DNA from: Cladorhizidae sp. MBARI D1340-BT2
Lineage: Eukaryota > Porifera > Demospongiae > Poecilosclerida > Cladorhizidae
Direction of reading: 5' to 3'
Assembly (NCBI GenBank): GCA_028752905.1
Contig: JAQNBH010000014.1
Coordinates: forward strand, 28,572,168-28,636,167
DNA length: 64,000 bases
Shown here: positions 55,901-64,000 of the stretch, piece by piece
How the letters are laid out: each line of letters begins with the position of its first letter
Position numbering within the stretch: position 1 is the first letter of the stretch
Position numbers and translations under genes: made by a program
The notes under the pieces: generated by a model
Database searches by the model: none
What the model was told of the DNA's origin: nothing
What the model saw: only the letters and a program-made list of their open reading frames with translations

Positions 55901-58900
55901 TGGAGCATGCTAGCGAGAGTGGAGTGCCAGTGTGGAGCATGCTAGCGAGAGTGGAGTGCCAGTGTGGAGCATGCTAGCGAGAGTGGAGTGCCAGTGTGGA
56001 GCATGCTAGTGAGAGTGGAGTGCCAGTGTGGAGCATGCTAGTGAGAGTGGAGTGCCAGTGTGGAGCATGCTAGTGAGAGTGGAGTGCCAGTGTGGAGCAT
56101 GCTAGTGAGAGTGGAGTGCAGCTTTCCAGTGGTGCAGAGGTGGAAGCTTGTAATGATCAAGCTTCAGTTGCAAGTCACCAATTTTGCTGCAAGTCTTACG
56201 GAAGAGGAGCCAGGAAGGAAATCCTGCGATCACCAACATAGAGTGGTACGATTGCAAGGTCAGACAGAGGTCACCTGACCTTCAGCAACTACTTCACAAC
56301 ACAAATACACAGTCCGTCTGCGATAGCTCCTTTATAATAACCTTACCTGAAATACAGGCTTGGCATGTCACCTTAGAAAATGTGGTTTACACCATCCTGA
56401 CTAAAATAACCCAACACAAGAGAGAAGCACAAGAGCGAGCGTAGAACACAGAGGTTGGAAATGAATTTCACAAATAGAGTATGGCATAAACAGATGCTGA
56501 CAAAAATAAGAAGACCAAATATAGTGTGTTTTGTTAAAATATGTTAACCATTTTGAAGTTAAGAGGAAGTGATCAGTACACTATATATATATATAGACCA
56601 CGTGTGTTATTGAATGGTGACTAGCAGCAGATGATGTAATGAATGGTGACTAGTAGCAGATGATGTAATATGTTATTAAGAAGGGTGACTAGCAGCAGAT
56701 GATGTAATAATTGTTATCAGTAGCAGCAGATGATGTAATAAAGTTCTCTTATAATCAGCTTGAACTGGTCTACATTTCAGCCATGTACTTTGACCCTTCA
56801 GGGTGATTGAAAATACACACGAGGTAAGGTGTTCATGTAGACCAGGCAATGCATCTAAAGGTCACATGATGTGCATGTGATTCGCAATGTGTCTGGTTGT
56901 TATGGTGAAGAAGTGCAGTAACATTATCTGACAGATAATGATGGGTGTAGTTTCCTAGGCATAATCTGAGAGTGGGGACCCAGCAATCGGGTAGCTCCAA
57001 CCCTACGTACGGATTGAAGCGCTGATCTTTAGTCGTGAGATGGGTGTACGGCACTTCCTCCACAAGCAATTCCCTCCACTTGCTGGCTCCACTGATCACC
57101 GAGGTGTCTTCCCTCAAGATTGGGTGGTTCCACACATATGCAGCACCGTCAGACTTCCTAAGGATCAGTACTTCGATCCAGAAGTAAGGTGGAGCTATCC
57201 AACTGCTAGTCCTCAACTCTTGAAGCTATGCAAGTGAAACCACACCCATCACACATGCCTGATGTTCGCTATGCTTTGCTTATACACCACAACCACCAGA
57301 TGCATCATTGAGTCTAGATGAGCTGAGTCAGCAAGAAGGTGGACTTTTTTTTTTTGCTAACAAGAATGATCAGTTGATTTCCTCAACAAAACTAGGCAAC
57401 TGCTTATAAAGCATGTGGTCTATGTGCATACATGAATACATGTAGGCTCACATTTTGACTTGAAATATAATAATCATGGTAAATAATAACATCCATCATT
57501 GGTTGGTTAGTTCTATGTACATGTACTTAAATAAATTCTTGTAGGTCGACTATAAACAACAACAAAACAAATAGAAAAGACAAAAATGTTACAGATATAT
57601 ATTGGATTGACAAAACCATATTTATCATGTAGATCAAACGATCCTTTACCTAACAACAAACATATTTTATTGTGCTTGGTAAAGGGTCATTAGATGTTTG
57701 TGGTCTTCATTGGTAAATTTCATTTCTTGACCAGCCAATCGTTCTTGACCAGCCAATCTAATAAATAAATTATATTACAAGTAGGCTATTACAAGTAGGC
57801 ACAGTATAGGGAGCTAGTACTACCTTCAGTTTGGCTGAACCACAAAGCACCCAAACCCATGCAGTCACTGCCTCATTTAAAGCCTTCACCAGGGAGTTGA
57901 ATGGGTAGGTTAGTATTGCCACCTGGCTGTATTTGTGAATGTGTGCATGTGCTGATGGATCCATGCATTGTATTTCCGCACGTAAAAATATTAATGGGCC
58001 ATCCATCTTAAATTAAAAGGGACTTATGAAGCGCAGGGAAGGGAAATGGTTATCATTGAGTGTGAATAGGTCAGTCTTGAAGAGAGAGAACTGGCTGTGT
58101 TGCCTACGAAGAGAGATTTGACTGCGAAGCAAGTAGAGGAGAGAGAACTTGCTGTGTAAATGAGTAGAGCTGGCATAGAGATGATGAAGTTGCATTCATT
58201 AGCTATAGTTCTGTGGTAACTGAGTTACTGCAGCTATAGTTCTGATACATGACTACTGCAGCTACAGTTCTGTGGTAACTGAGTGTACATGACCACTGCA
58301 GCTACAGTTGTGAGTAAACATGACTACTGCAGCTATAGTTCTGTGGTAACCTCGATTATACACGGCTATAGTTCTGTGGTAACTGAGTGTACATGACTAC
58401 TGCAGCTACAGTTCTGTGGTAACCTCGAGTATAGATGACTACTGCAGCTATAGTTCTGTGGTAACCTCGAGTATACATGACTACTGCAGCTATAGTTCTG
58501 TGGTAACTGAGTATACACGACTACTGCAGCTACAGTTGTGTGGTAACCTCGAGTATAGATGACTACTGCAGCTATAGTTCTGTGGTAACTGAGTATACAC
58601 GACTACTGCAGCCATAGTTCTGTGGTAACTGAGTGTACATGACTACTGCAGCTATAGTTCTGTGGTAACTGAGTGTACATGACCACTGCAGCTATAGTTA
58701 TGTGGTAACCTCGAGTACATGTATACATAACTACTGCAGCTATAGTTCTGTGGTAACCTCGAGTATACATGATTACTGCAGCTACAGTTCTGTGGTAACC
58801 TCGAGTGTGAACATGTGCTGATGTTCAGAAACAGGATGAAGACACAATGAACACAAAGAACAACCATGTCCATGAACCAAAATGGAGGCCAGTTATGAAT

Positions 58901-61900
58901 ATTACCCTATTTGACATCCCTCATACAAAGACAGGAGGACAGCTGTGGCTACTCAGATTCTCCTATTCAAAGAAGACCCAACATGCTGAAATAAGAGCGT
59001 GGCCATTTGAGAAGACTCTGGTCCCCTGCTGGGGAGACTCTCCCTGAAGTAAGAGCACTTGGGGACTCTGGCCCCCTGCTGGGAAGGCTCTGGTTCCTGT
59101 TACGAGCAAGGCCAGCTAGGGAGACTCTATCTCCCTGAAGTAAGAGCAGGGCCAGATGGGGAGACTCTATCTCCCTGAAGTAAGAGCAGGGCCAGATGGG
59201 GAGACTCTATCTCCCTGAAGTAAGAGCAGGGCCAGATGGGGAGACTCTATCTCCCTGAAGTAAGAGCAGGGCCAGATGGGGAGACTCTATCTCCCTGAAG
59301 TAAGAGCAGGGCCAGATGGGGAGACTCTATCTCCCCGAAGTAAGAGCAGGGCCAGATGGGGAGACTCTATCTCCCTGAAGTAAGAGCAGGGCCAGATGGG
59401 GAGACTCTATCTCCCTGAAGTAAGAGCATGGCGAGATTGGGAGACTCCATCTCCCTGAAGTAAGAGCATGGCGAGATTGGGAGACTCCATCTCCCTGAAG
59501 TAAGAGCAGAGCCAGCAGGATTCTATCTCCCTGAAGTAAGAGCATGGCGAGATGGGGAGACTCTATCTCCCTGAAGTAAGAGCAGGGCCAGATGGGGAGA
59601 CTCTATTTCCCTGAAGTAAGAGCAGGGCCAGCGGGATTCTATCTCCCTGAAGTAAGAGCAGGGCCAGTGGGATTCTATCTCCCTGTAAGAGCATGGCGAG
59701 ATGGGGAGACTCTATCTCCCTGAAGTAAGAGCAGGGCCAGCGGGATTCTATCTCCCTGAAGTAAGAGCATGGCGAGATGGGGAGACTCTATCTCCCTGAA
59801 GTAAGAGCATGGCGAGATGGGGAGACTCTGGTCTCACTATTCCAGTAGTTATGTAGTTGTTGGAGTCAAGATTTATTCAGACAGCGATTGCATCTTCAAC
59901 TCTTACACATTCTGCCTCCTGAAGTGAAGTTTCCTTCAGTCAGCAATACTGAGTTTTGTTCCCAATACAAGCACACTATTAAGGGGGGACTATACCTGAA
60001 ACTGGGGGGGAAACGTCTGTTGATTTAGACTGCCCATAACTTTTTTTATAATTGCTCTGTCCAAATAATATTATGCCCATATTGTTCCTTGATCTATGTG
60101 CTTTCCAATGATATAAAAGATTAGTCTATAGGCATATTTTCTCAGAAGATACATGCAGAAATATCAAGGCATTCCAAAAAACTAAACACTTCTGCCCCAA
60201 CACTTCCCCCTCACCCATACTTACAAACCAAAAGCTGTAAATTGGTCTGTGGTTTGCCTAAGCTAATAGGTTGGAGACAATTTTTTTTTTACTTGATGGG
60301 TTGTCAAGTTATGGTGATTAGAAGAGGTGACCTTTGCAGATTTATCGTTAAGATCGCGTATTCACTAATAATGGCAGGATGACATTCCCCCCCAGTTTAG
60401 TTATTGCATTTTTGTCTCGCCCATATAATAGCTATTAGCTTATAGCAAACTACAGACCAATTTACAGCTTTTGGTTTGTAAGTATGGGTGAGGGGGAAGT
60501 GTTGGGGCAGAAGTGTTTATTTTGGGGGGAATGTTATTTTGGGGGGAATGTCTTGATATTTCTGCATGTATCTTCTGAGAAAATATGCCTATAGACTAAT
60601 CTTTTATATCATTGGAAAGCACATAGATCAAGGAACAATATGGGCATAATATTATTTGGACAGAGTAATTATAAAAAAAGTTATGGGCAGTCTAAATCAA
60701 CAGACGTTTTTCCCCCCCAGTTTCAGGTATAGTCCCCCCTTGCTTACACTGGCTTAAAATCTAGACTCAGCAATAAGCTACCAATGTTTCTAAAGACGCA
60801 CCAACTTACATGTACAGTATGCTCCACTTATAATGAGACATGTATGTTTAACAGTACCCTTCATTGCCAATGGCATGTCTGATACCACCACCACCTTCCT
60901 GTAGGACATCCAGAGGTGTCCACATGCTAAGAACTATTCTGGAGCGTTCCTAAAAACTGTACATGTATATACAGTAGGAAGTCAGTTATCCGAACACCTT
61001 GGGACCGAGGGTGTTCGGATAACTGAAATGTTCGGATAACTGGTCACACAAAATAAATTTAGCGATACTGGATATTATGACATTTTACTACACATAATCA
61101 ATAAAAGTGGATGCATATTGTATGTAATCTAACATTTAGAATATCTAGTCTGCAGCTTGAGTAAAGTAATCTGTAACTTTGGTTTGTTTCTTATTTACAA
61201 ATCTTTTTTTTTGCAGTTTCAATTAGGAGATTATTTAGCACTACAGTTGTGCTCAGTGGGATTCCAGGCTGCTCCTGGACATATGCTAGAACTGTCTCTA
61301 GTGCAGTGCAAGCTTGGGAATGGGACACAGCTGGAAGACTCTCCTCTTCCTCTTCCTCTTCTCTATCACTTTTGTCACCTTCTGTAGCAAGTGCCACAAT
61401 CTCCTCTTCTGTCAGTTCATGGTAGCCTGCATCGTTGTCGTCCGCCAAAGGCCAACCGATTCTCTCTTCTGGTGGAATGGCCAAGTTATTGAGAAGAGTG
61501 TCAATTTCTGGTGTTTCCACCTCCTCTTCCTCCCGAAATAATTTGGGCATCAACAGCTAGCAGCCTACGTTTATGCGCATGAGCACGAGTGCACACTTTT
61601 GAAGGAAGGTTAAAAATAATAATAATAATAATAATAATAAAATAAAATAATAATTAAATTAAATGGGTGATAGGTGTGGCTTCATTTAGCGTTCGGTTGA
61701 CTGACGTGTGCGGATAACTGACGTTCGGATAACTGACTTCCTACTGTACATGTAATATCCCTGGCCATAGTATTACATGTAGATTTAAACCCCAGCCCTG
61801 ACCATAGCATTGGATTAACCCTGGTCCACCTAGCCTTGGTTAACCCTGGGCCTAGAATCCTCCTGGCCCTGGCCATAGCCCTAGATTAATCCTGGCCCTA

Positions 61901-63864
61901 GAATCCTCCTAGCCCTGGCCATAGCCCTAGATTAACCCTGGCCCTAGAATCCTCCTAGCCCTGGCCATAGCCCTAGATTATTCCTGGCATTAGAATCCTC
62001 CTGGCCCTGGCCATAGCCCTAGATTAACCCTGGCCCTAGAATCCTCCTAGCCCTGGCCATAGCCCTAGATTATTCCTGGCATTAGAATTCTCCTGGCCCT
62101 GGCCATAGCCCTAGATTAACCCTGGCCCTAGAATCCTCTTAGCCCTAGCCAACCCCCTAGTGCTGATTCCAGGGTTCATGTCAGTCCAACATACCCAGGT
62201 CATCCATCCCATGAAAGCTTAGAAAAGGTTGTGTCAGTGTTTGAGACATGCAGAGGATGCTATTGTGTGGCATACCAGTGCTCATGGTGAACACATCTCC
62301 AAAGTGTTGCTTGTTGACCGCATTGTACCCTCCGAAGAACAAGATGTTGCTGCCGATGTTTGCAGCACAGTGGCTTCTGCGTCCCTGAGGTTTGTATCCT
62401 GTGGTTATTCTCTTCTTCCATTTGTACGTGTCTACAGGTGTGAAGAAAGGCACGGGTGGAAGGAGAGGGACGGCAAAGGGAAAGGGGAGAGGAGAAGGCA
62501 GAGGAAGAAGGGGAAGGAAGAGAAGGGAGAAGATGAATAAACAGAGGGATGGTATAGGAGGAGGGAAGATAAATATTAAAAAATAATTTTTTAATGTGGG
62601 ACAATGGAAGAGGAGAGGAGGAATGGGAGGGGCGAGGGGAGGGGAGGGGGTAGAAGAGGGGGAGGGAAGGGGTAGAAGAGGGGGGAGGGGAGGGGTAGAA
62701 GAGGGGGAGGGGAGGGGCTGAAGAGGGGGGAGGAAAGGGACTGAAGAGGGGGGGGGGGGGGGGGGGGGGGGGAGGGGAGGGGATGGGGAAAGGAGAGGGA
62801 AGGAGAGGGGTGATGGACAATGATATGAGGGAGGCCGGGAGAGGATCAAGGAAAACAAGGAAGCAGAGAATGAAGAGGACAAGAGAGAGATGGTTCCCAC
62901 AGAGACTGCATAGAAGATGCATTACAGCCTCTCCTATACCAGACCACACCTCCTTCTATAACAGACCACACCTCTTCTATATAAGCCACAACTCCTATAC
63001 TAAACCTATAATAAGACCACCTTCTATAATAAACCACACATCCGTCTATAATATACATCACATCCTGCTATAACAAACCACACACCCTGCTATAAAACTG
63101 CACCCCCTTCTATAAAACCACACCTCCTGCTATACTAACCACATCTACCGTAATAATAAACCCACCTAAGTTGAATGTGTAGAACTGGTCATCATAAACG
63201 TCGTTGGCTGTGAAGTACGGGTGAAACTTATCACCTGCGGCAGACAAGACATGCAAGCATACAGATGACTGGAGGAGGGAGGCAGTAATTGTGCAGAGTA
63301 AGTGGTTGCTTATGTGTGTACAAGCATTAGCAACAACACTCAGTTAACACCTCGTTAACACCTCATTAATAATGCATGATACTAATTAATAATGCATGAG
63401 ACCTAATTAATAATGTGCATGAGTCTCATTAATAATGCATGTGATTAAGAACAAGTTGATCACTGCAGCAACTCTAACAATGCCATAGCAATAATCACCA
63501 CCAAAGACCATTACCATTACCAACAATTACAGCCAAAACAAATTAATACTAAAACATACACTCACAACATTACTATAGCAACCATTAACAAAACAACATT
63601 AGAACTGCACCACAATAAAGCAAGCACAACTTCATGCACATTTCTGCTTGAACATTTCTGCTTGAAGAAACAACAACAACAACAAAGAGGAAAATCAAAC
63701 ACACTTCTTCCTCCAAACACGAGTAGCTTTCTGTTCTTGGATGCAGGGATGGCAGTGGCTGTGTGGAAATCTCTCTCCGGGACATGGAACCCTTTATGAG
63801 GAAGGTGTGTCCACACGTGTGTCTCCATATTGAAAGCAAATGTATCTCCGCTGAACTTAATGTC
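52818..63864 (-). CDS. KLHDC3: kelch-repeat protein, KLHDC3-type, 3' part of the gene (five exons)
   Basis: Gene-level entry, minus strand. The exons in coding order are 63864-63705, 63234-63166, 62431-62276, 54424-54239 and 52909-52818. All junctions are GT..AG and in phase, and they encode 220 residues. The protein family is KLHDC3, about 380 residues of kelch repeats forming a beta-propeller. It acts as substrate receptor of a CUL2-RBX1 ubiquitin ligase for C-terminal glycine degrons (family knowledge). Support comes from RDFHTAT..LVFGGRSDKF.PYF, GRRSH..FFGGYNA.N.HF.D and CPRRR..C.VVG..I.ICGGTSP, then D..DV..LHL.PTL..LCLMAVIQ. These follow the vertebrate protein in order. The N-terminal repeats (roughly 160 residues) lie beyond the window. 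Orthology is inferred from motifs, without a search. Confidence 0.88.
52910..54238 (-). other. KLHDC3-type intron filled by a 24-bp array
   Basis: On the minus strand the donor is CTCA|gtgagg, followed by a run of G, and the acceptor is ccttcttag. Nearly all of it is the array at 53030-54075. Short pieces at either end show nothing else. Confidence 0.75.
53030..54075. repeat. 24-bp purine-rich minisatellite (gagtttgaaagagtgaaggc)
   Basis: About 42 units with frequent 1-2 base indels, so no frame stays open on the plus strand. That strand would otherwise read EFERVKAE. The minus-strand ORF of 360 codons (SFKLLCL, LFQTPLPS) exists because the pyrimidine strand has no stops in any frame. Not coding. 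Confidence 0.95.
54239..54424 (-). CDS. KLHDC3: KLHDC3-type exon: last kelch repeat
   Basis: Acceptor gtcttgcag and donor CTCA|gtgagg. It encodes TWHVTEIRPFGTNPCPRRRV, GCAVVGSEILICGGTSP and RRRDILHDHNDVFFLHL. CPRRR and GGTSP are near-invariant in KLHDC3, and the DHND..FLHL end matches the DHSDLHIL region. Confidence 0.93.
54650..56300 (+). repeat. dispersed repeat family D, copy 3, carrying an expanded array
   Basis: It begins with 'agtatactacaggaagt' blocks and 'aatgagatccataaagga' (54650-54950), as in copies 1 and 2. It ends with gtggagtgcagctttccagt and ttgcaagtcaccaat (56110-56300). Between these lies the 32/34-bp array, absent from the other two copies. Confidence 0.6.
54995..56112 (+). 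repeat. 32/34-bp minisatellite, about 34 units
   Basis: Units read gtggagcatgctagtgagag followed by tggagtgcc(cc)agt. The left third has 34-bp units with 'gccccagt'; the rest have 32-bp units with 'gccagt'. A gtgag/gcgag variant forms a block at about 55740-56000. The array runs directly into the gagtggagtgcagctttc of repeat D. Confidence 0.97.
56620..56745 (+). repeat. short repeat of gcagatgatgtaat type
   Basis: Four imperfect units of ggtgactagcagcagatgat plus gtaat. Confidence 0.8.
56930..57262. mobile_element. diverged foldback element
   Basis: The left arm (gatgggtgtagtttcc, then gggtagctccaaccctac, ggattgaag, ctgatctttag) pairs with the right arm read in reverse (gatgggtgtggtttcac, ggatagctccaccttac, ggatcgaag, ctgatccttag). 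Arms are about 115 bases at roughly 70 percent. Overlapping ORFs on both strands (127 and 65 codons) are explained by this symmetry, and I do not call them genes. Confidence 0.6.
57640..57695. mobile_element. possible MITE C copy 2
   Basis: The words gatcctttacctaa and ttggtaaagggtcatta face each other about 20 bases apart, as in 16163-16255. Confidence 0.4.
58195..58805 (+). repeat. minisatellite of about 43 bp (actgcagctatagttctgtg)
   Basis: About 14 units: actgcagctatagttctgtg then gtaactgag or gtaacctcgag, then tatacatgact. CTGCAG at the centre and length variation are evident. Confidence 0.92.
59100..59830 (+). repeat. 40-bp minisatellite (ggagactctatctccctgaa)
   Basis: About 18 units: gagactctatctccctgaag followed by taagagcagggccagatggg. 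The period of exactly 40 is visible from 59121 to 59400; later units vary (catggcgag, ccagcgggatt). The minus-strand ORF is a translation of the array. Confidence 0.96.
59981..60741. mobile_element. large foldback transposon, arms of about 290 bp
   Basis: The left end aaggggggactatacctgaa (from 59981) and the right end ttcaggtatagtcccccctt (to 60741) are perfect inverted copies. The pairing continues through tttagactgcccataac, the 'agcacatagatcaagg' region, 'catgcagaaatatcaag' and 'cttacaaaccaaaagctgta' to about 60270/60430. A loop of about 160 bases has no ORF. One arm has a small duplication (ttttggggggaatgt). A target duplication is not clear, so the class is left open. Confidence 0.88.
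60972..61746 (-). mobile_element. Tigger/pogo (Tc1-mariner superfamily) element, internally deleted
   Basis: The left end 60972-60995 (cagtaggaagtcagttatcc, gaac) and right end 61723-61746 are perfect 24-bp inverted repeats, with TA on both sides (60970-60971, 61747-61748). Extra 'gttcggataactga' words lie inside both ends. The element is only 775 bp and keeps the end of a transposase ORF on the minus strand. Confidence 0.92.
61191..61553 (-). pseudogene. C-terminal remnant of a Tigger/CENP-B-like transposase
   Basis: The readable part has IDTLLNNLAI, a GYHELTEEEIVALA block, an acidic run and SHSQACTALETVLAYVQEQ, ending in a basic tail and TAA. The order 'D..GY..LT.EEI', acidic run, then 'S...A..ALE..L.(Y/W)(V/L)(E/Q)Q' is the known C-terminus of Tigger-type transposases after the DDE domain. 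The helix-turn-helix and catalytic regions are missing. Confidence 0.82.
61795..62150 (-). repeat. CCCTAG/CCCTGG tract with 46-bp-type units
   Basis: About six units of ccctagattaaccctggccc plus tagaatcctcct, then agccctggccatag. Confidence 0.88.
62276..62431 (-). CDS. KLHDC3: KLHDC3-type exon: kelch repeat
   Basis: Acceptor ctgtag and donor gtatgc. It encodes TYKWKKRITTGYKPQGRRSH, then CAANIGSNILFFGGYNAVNK, then HFGDVFTMST. GRRSH, FGGYNA and HF.D are shared with the vertebrate protein. Long Ser/Pro-rich ORFs reading through from upstream enter the intron and are not real. Confidence 0.94.
62590..62785. repeat. gaggggagggg tract with a poly-G run
   Basis: Units of gggaggggaggggtagaaga, ending in more than 20 G. 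A strong G-quadruplex candidate on the plus strand. The poly-Pro/Ser/Leu ORFs on the minus strand are artefacts. Confidence 0.9.
62930..63150. repeat. degenerate accacacctcctgctata repeats
   Basis: About ten imperfect units of ccacacc(t/c)cctgctata(a/t)aa with length variation. Confidence 0.7.
63166..63234 (-). CDS. KLHDC3: KLHDC3-type small exon
   Basis: Only 69 bases, found by phase and homology. Acceptor gccgcag, donor gtgggt. It encodes DKFHPYFTANDVYDDQFYTF and NL. With its neighbours it restores FGGRSDKFHPYF, matching FGGRADRFGPFHSNNEIY in the vertebrate protein. Confidence 0.9.
   Translation of the reverse strand: MISFTRTSQPTTFMMTSSTHST
63235..63704 (-). other. intron, no gene recognised
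   Basis: Donor GGAAGAA|gtgtgt. It contains 'taattaataatgcatga'-type repeats (63360-63445) and an aacaac run near 63670. Confidence 0.75.
63705..63864 (-). CDS. KLHDC3: KLHDC3-type exon: kelch repeat
   Basis: Acceptor cacttgcag, donor gtgtgt. It encodes DIKFSGDTFAFNMETHVWTH, then LPHKGFHVPERDFHTATAIP, then LLVFGGR. The RDFHTAT and VFGGR motifs and the W of 'VWTHL' mark one kelch blade. It starts in phase 0, so another exon precedes it outside the window. Confidence 0.93.
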
Positions 63865-64000
63865 CTGCAAGTGGCAGAAAAGATTACTATGACTTCAGTT
63901 ACAAAATACCATCCATAATTATACAAAATGGCTAAATGAGACACTTATACATGTATGTACATAGCAGCAGTCAGCATGAAAATGGCTGCCTAGCTACAAG
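63865..64000 (-). other. start of the next KLHDC3-type intron
   Basis: Pyrimidine-rich sequence (on the minus strand) leading to the acceptor at 63865-63867. The window ends inside it. Confidence 0.7.

Larger units (their letters stand above)
54425..62275 (-). other. 7.8-kb KLHDC3-type intron hosting transposons and arrays
   Basis: Donor ACTG|gtatgc and acceptor cttgcag on the minus strand. It contains repeat D copy 3 with the 32/34-bp array, two foldback elements (56930-57262 and 59981-60741), a MITE C-like pair (57640-57690), the 43-bp and 40-bp arrays, the Tigger element (60972-61746) and a CCCTAG-rich tract (61795-62150). About 57300-58190 apart from the MITE shows nothing recognised. 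Confidence 0.8.
62432..63165 (-). other. intron with G-rich array
   Basis: Donor CTTAG|gtgggt and acceptor cctgtag on the minus strand. It holds the 62590-62785 purine tract and a series of 'accacacctcctgctata' repeats at 62930-63140. Confidence 0.8.

Noticed and set aside
56833..57216. Minus-strand ORF of 127 codons in the kelch intron
   Set aside because: Lies on a diverged inverted repeat with an ORF on the other strand too; no recognised family.
9358..59830. CRISPR-like arrays
   Set aside because: All tandem arrays have contiguous units without unique spacers, and the DNA is clearly from an animal nucleus.
62181..62949. Long Ser/Pro/Leu ORFs on the minus strand
   Set aside because: Only the part at 62276-62431 is a kelch exon; the rest is intron over a G-rich tract.

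Overview
The window is animal nuclear DNA. It carries two spliced, conserved protein genes with long introns, several classes of cut-and-paste transposon, one decayed LINE, and a very high load of minisatellites. There is no operon layout, CRISPR array or rRNA, and I recognised no tRNA. A bHLH-PAS factor and a KLHDC3-type kelch gene point to a metazoan. The sequence would suit an early-branching animal such as a sponge, but that placement is a guess.

Region 1 (about 280-32290, + strand) is one bHLH-PAS transcription factor gene. I can place ten exons whose splice phases all agree: 282-550, 5357-5427, 7342-7431, 15506-15605, 15986-16086, 16543-16721, 17817-17923, 27900-28047, 29813-30485 and 31139-32074. 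They give 890 residues to a TAG stop; the first exon lies upstream of the window. Its introns hold minisatellites of 20-91 bp period, foldback MITEs and copies of a dispersed repeat.

Region 2 (about 32300-52800) lies between the two convergent genes. It holds a decayed LINE-like fragment, a 38-bp array, a badly decayed hAT copy, a second hAT copy with visible termini (38875-41506), and a 41-bp minisatellite of about 8.5 kb with higher-order structure. That array is interrupted by a duplicated segment, which itself carries a piggyBac-type insertion (43126-44021). A 69-bp satellite follows, in inverted orientation to one inside the first gene.

Region 3 (about 52818 to beyond 64000, - strand) is the 3' part of a KLHDC3-type kelch-repeat gene. 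Five phase-matched exons are seen: 63864-63705, 63234-63166, 62431-62276, 54424-54239 and 52909-52818. Its 7.8-kb intron contains a dispersed repeat with an expanded array, two large foldback elements and an internally deleted Tigger/pogo element with perfect 24-bp ends.

The two genes have no evident functional link. I found no new defence or metabolic system. The most informative theme is that several arrays appear to have grown out of parts of transposable elements, and that array and element insertions can be dated relative to one another from empty sites inside the window.
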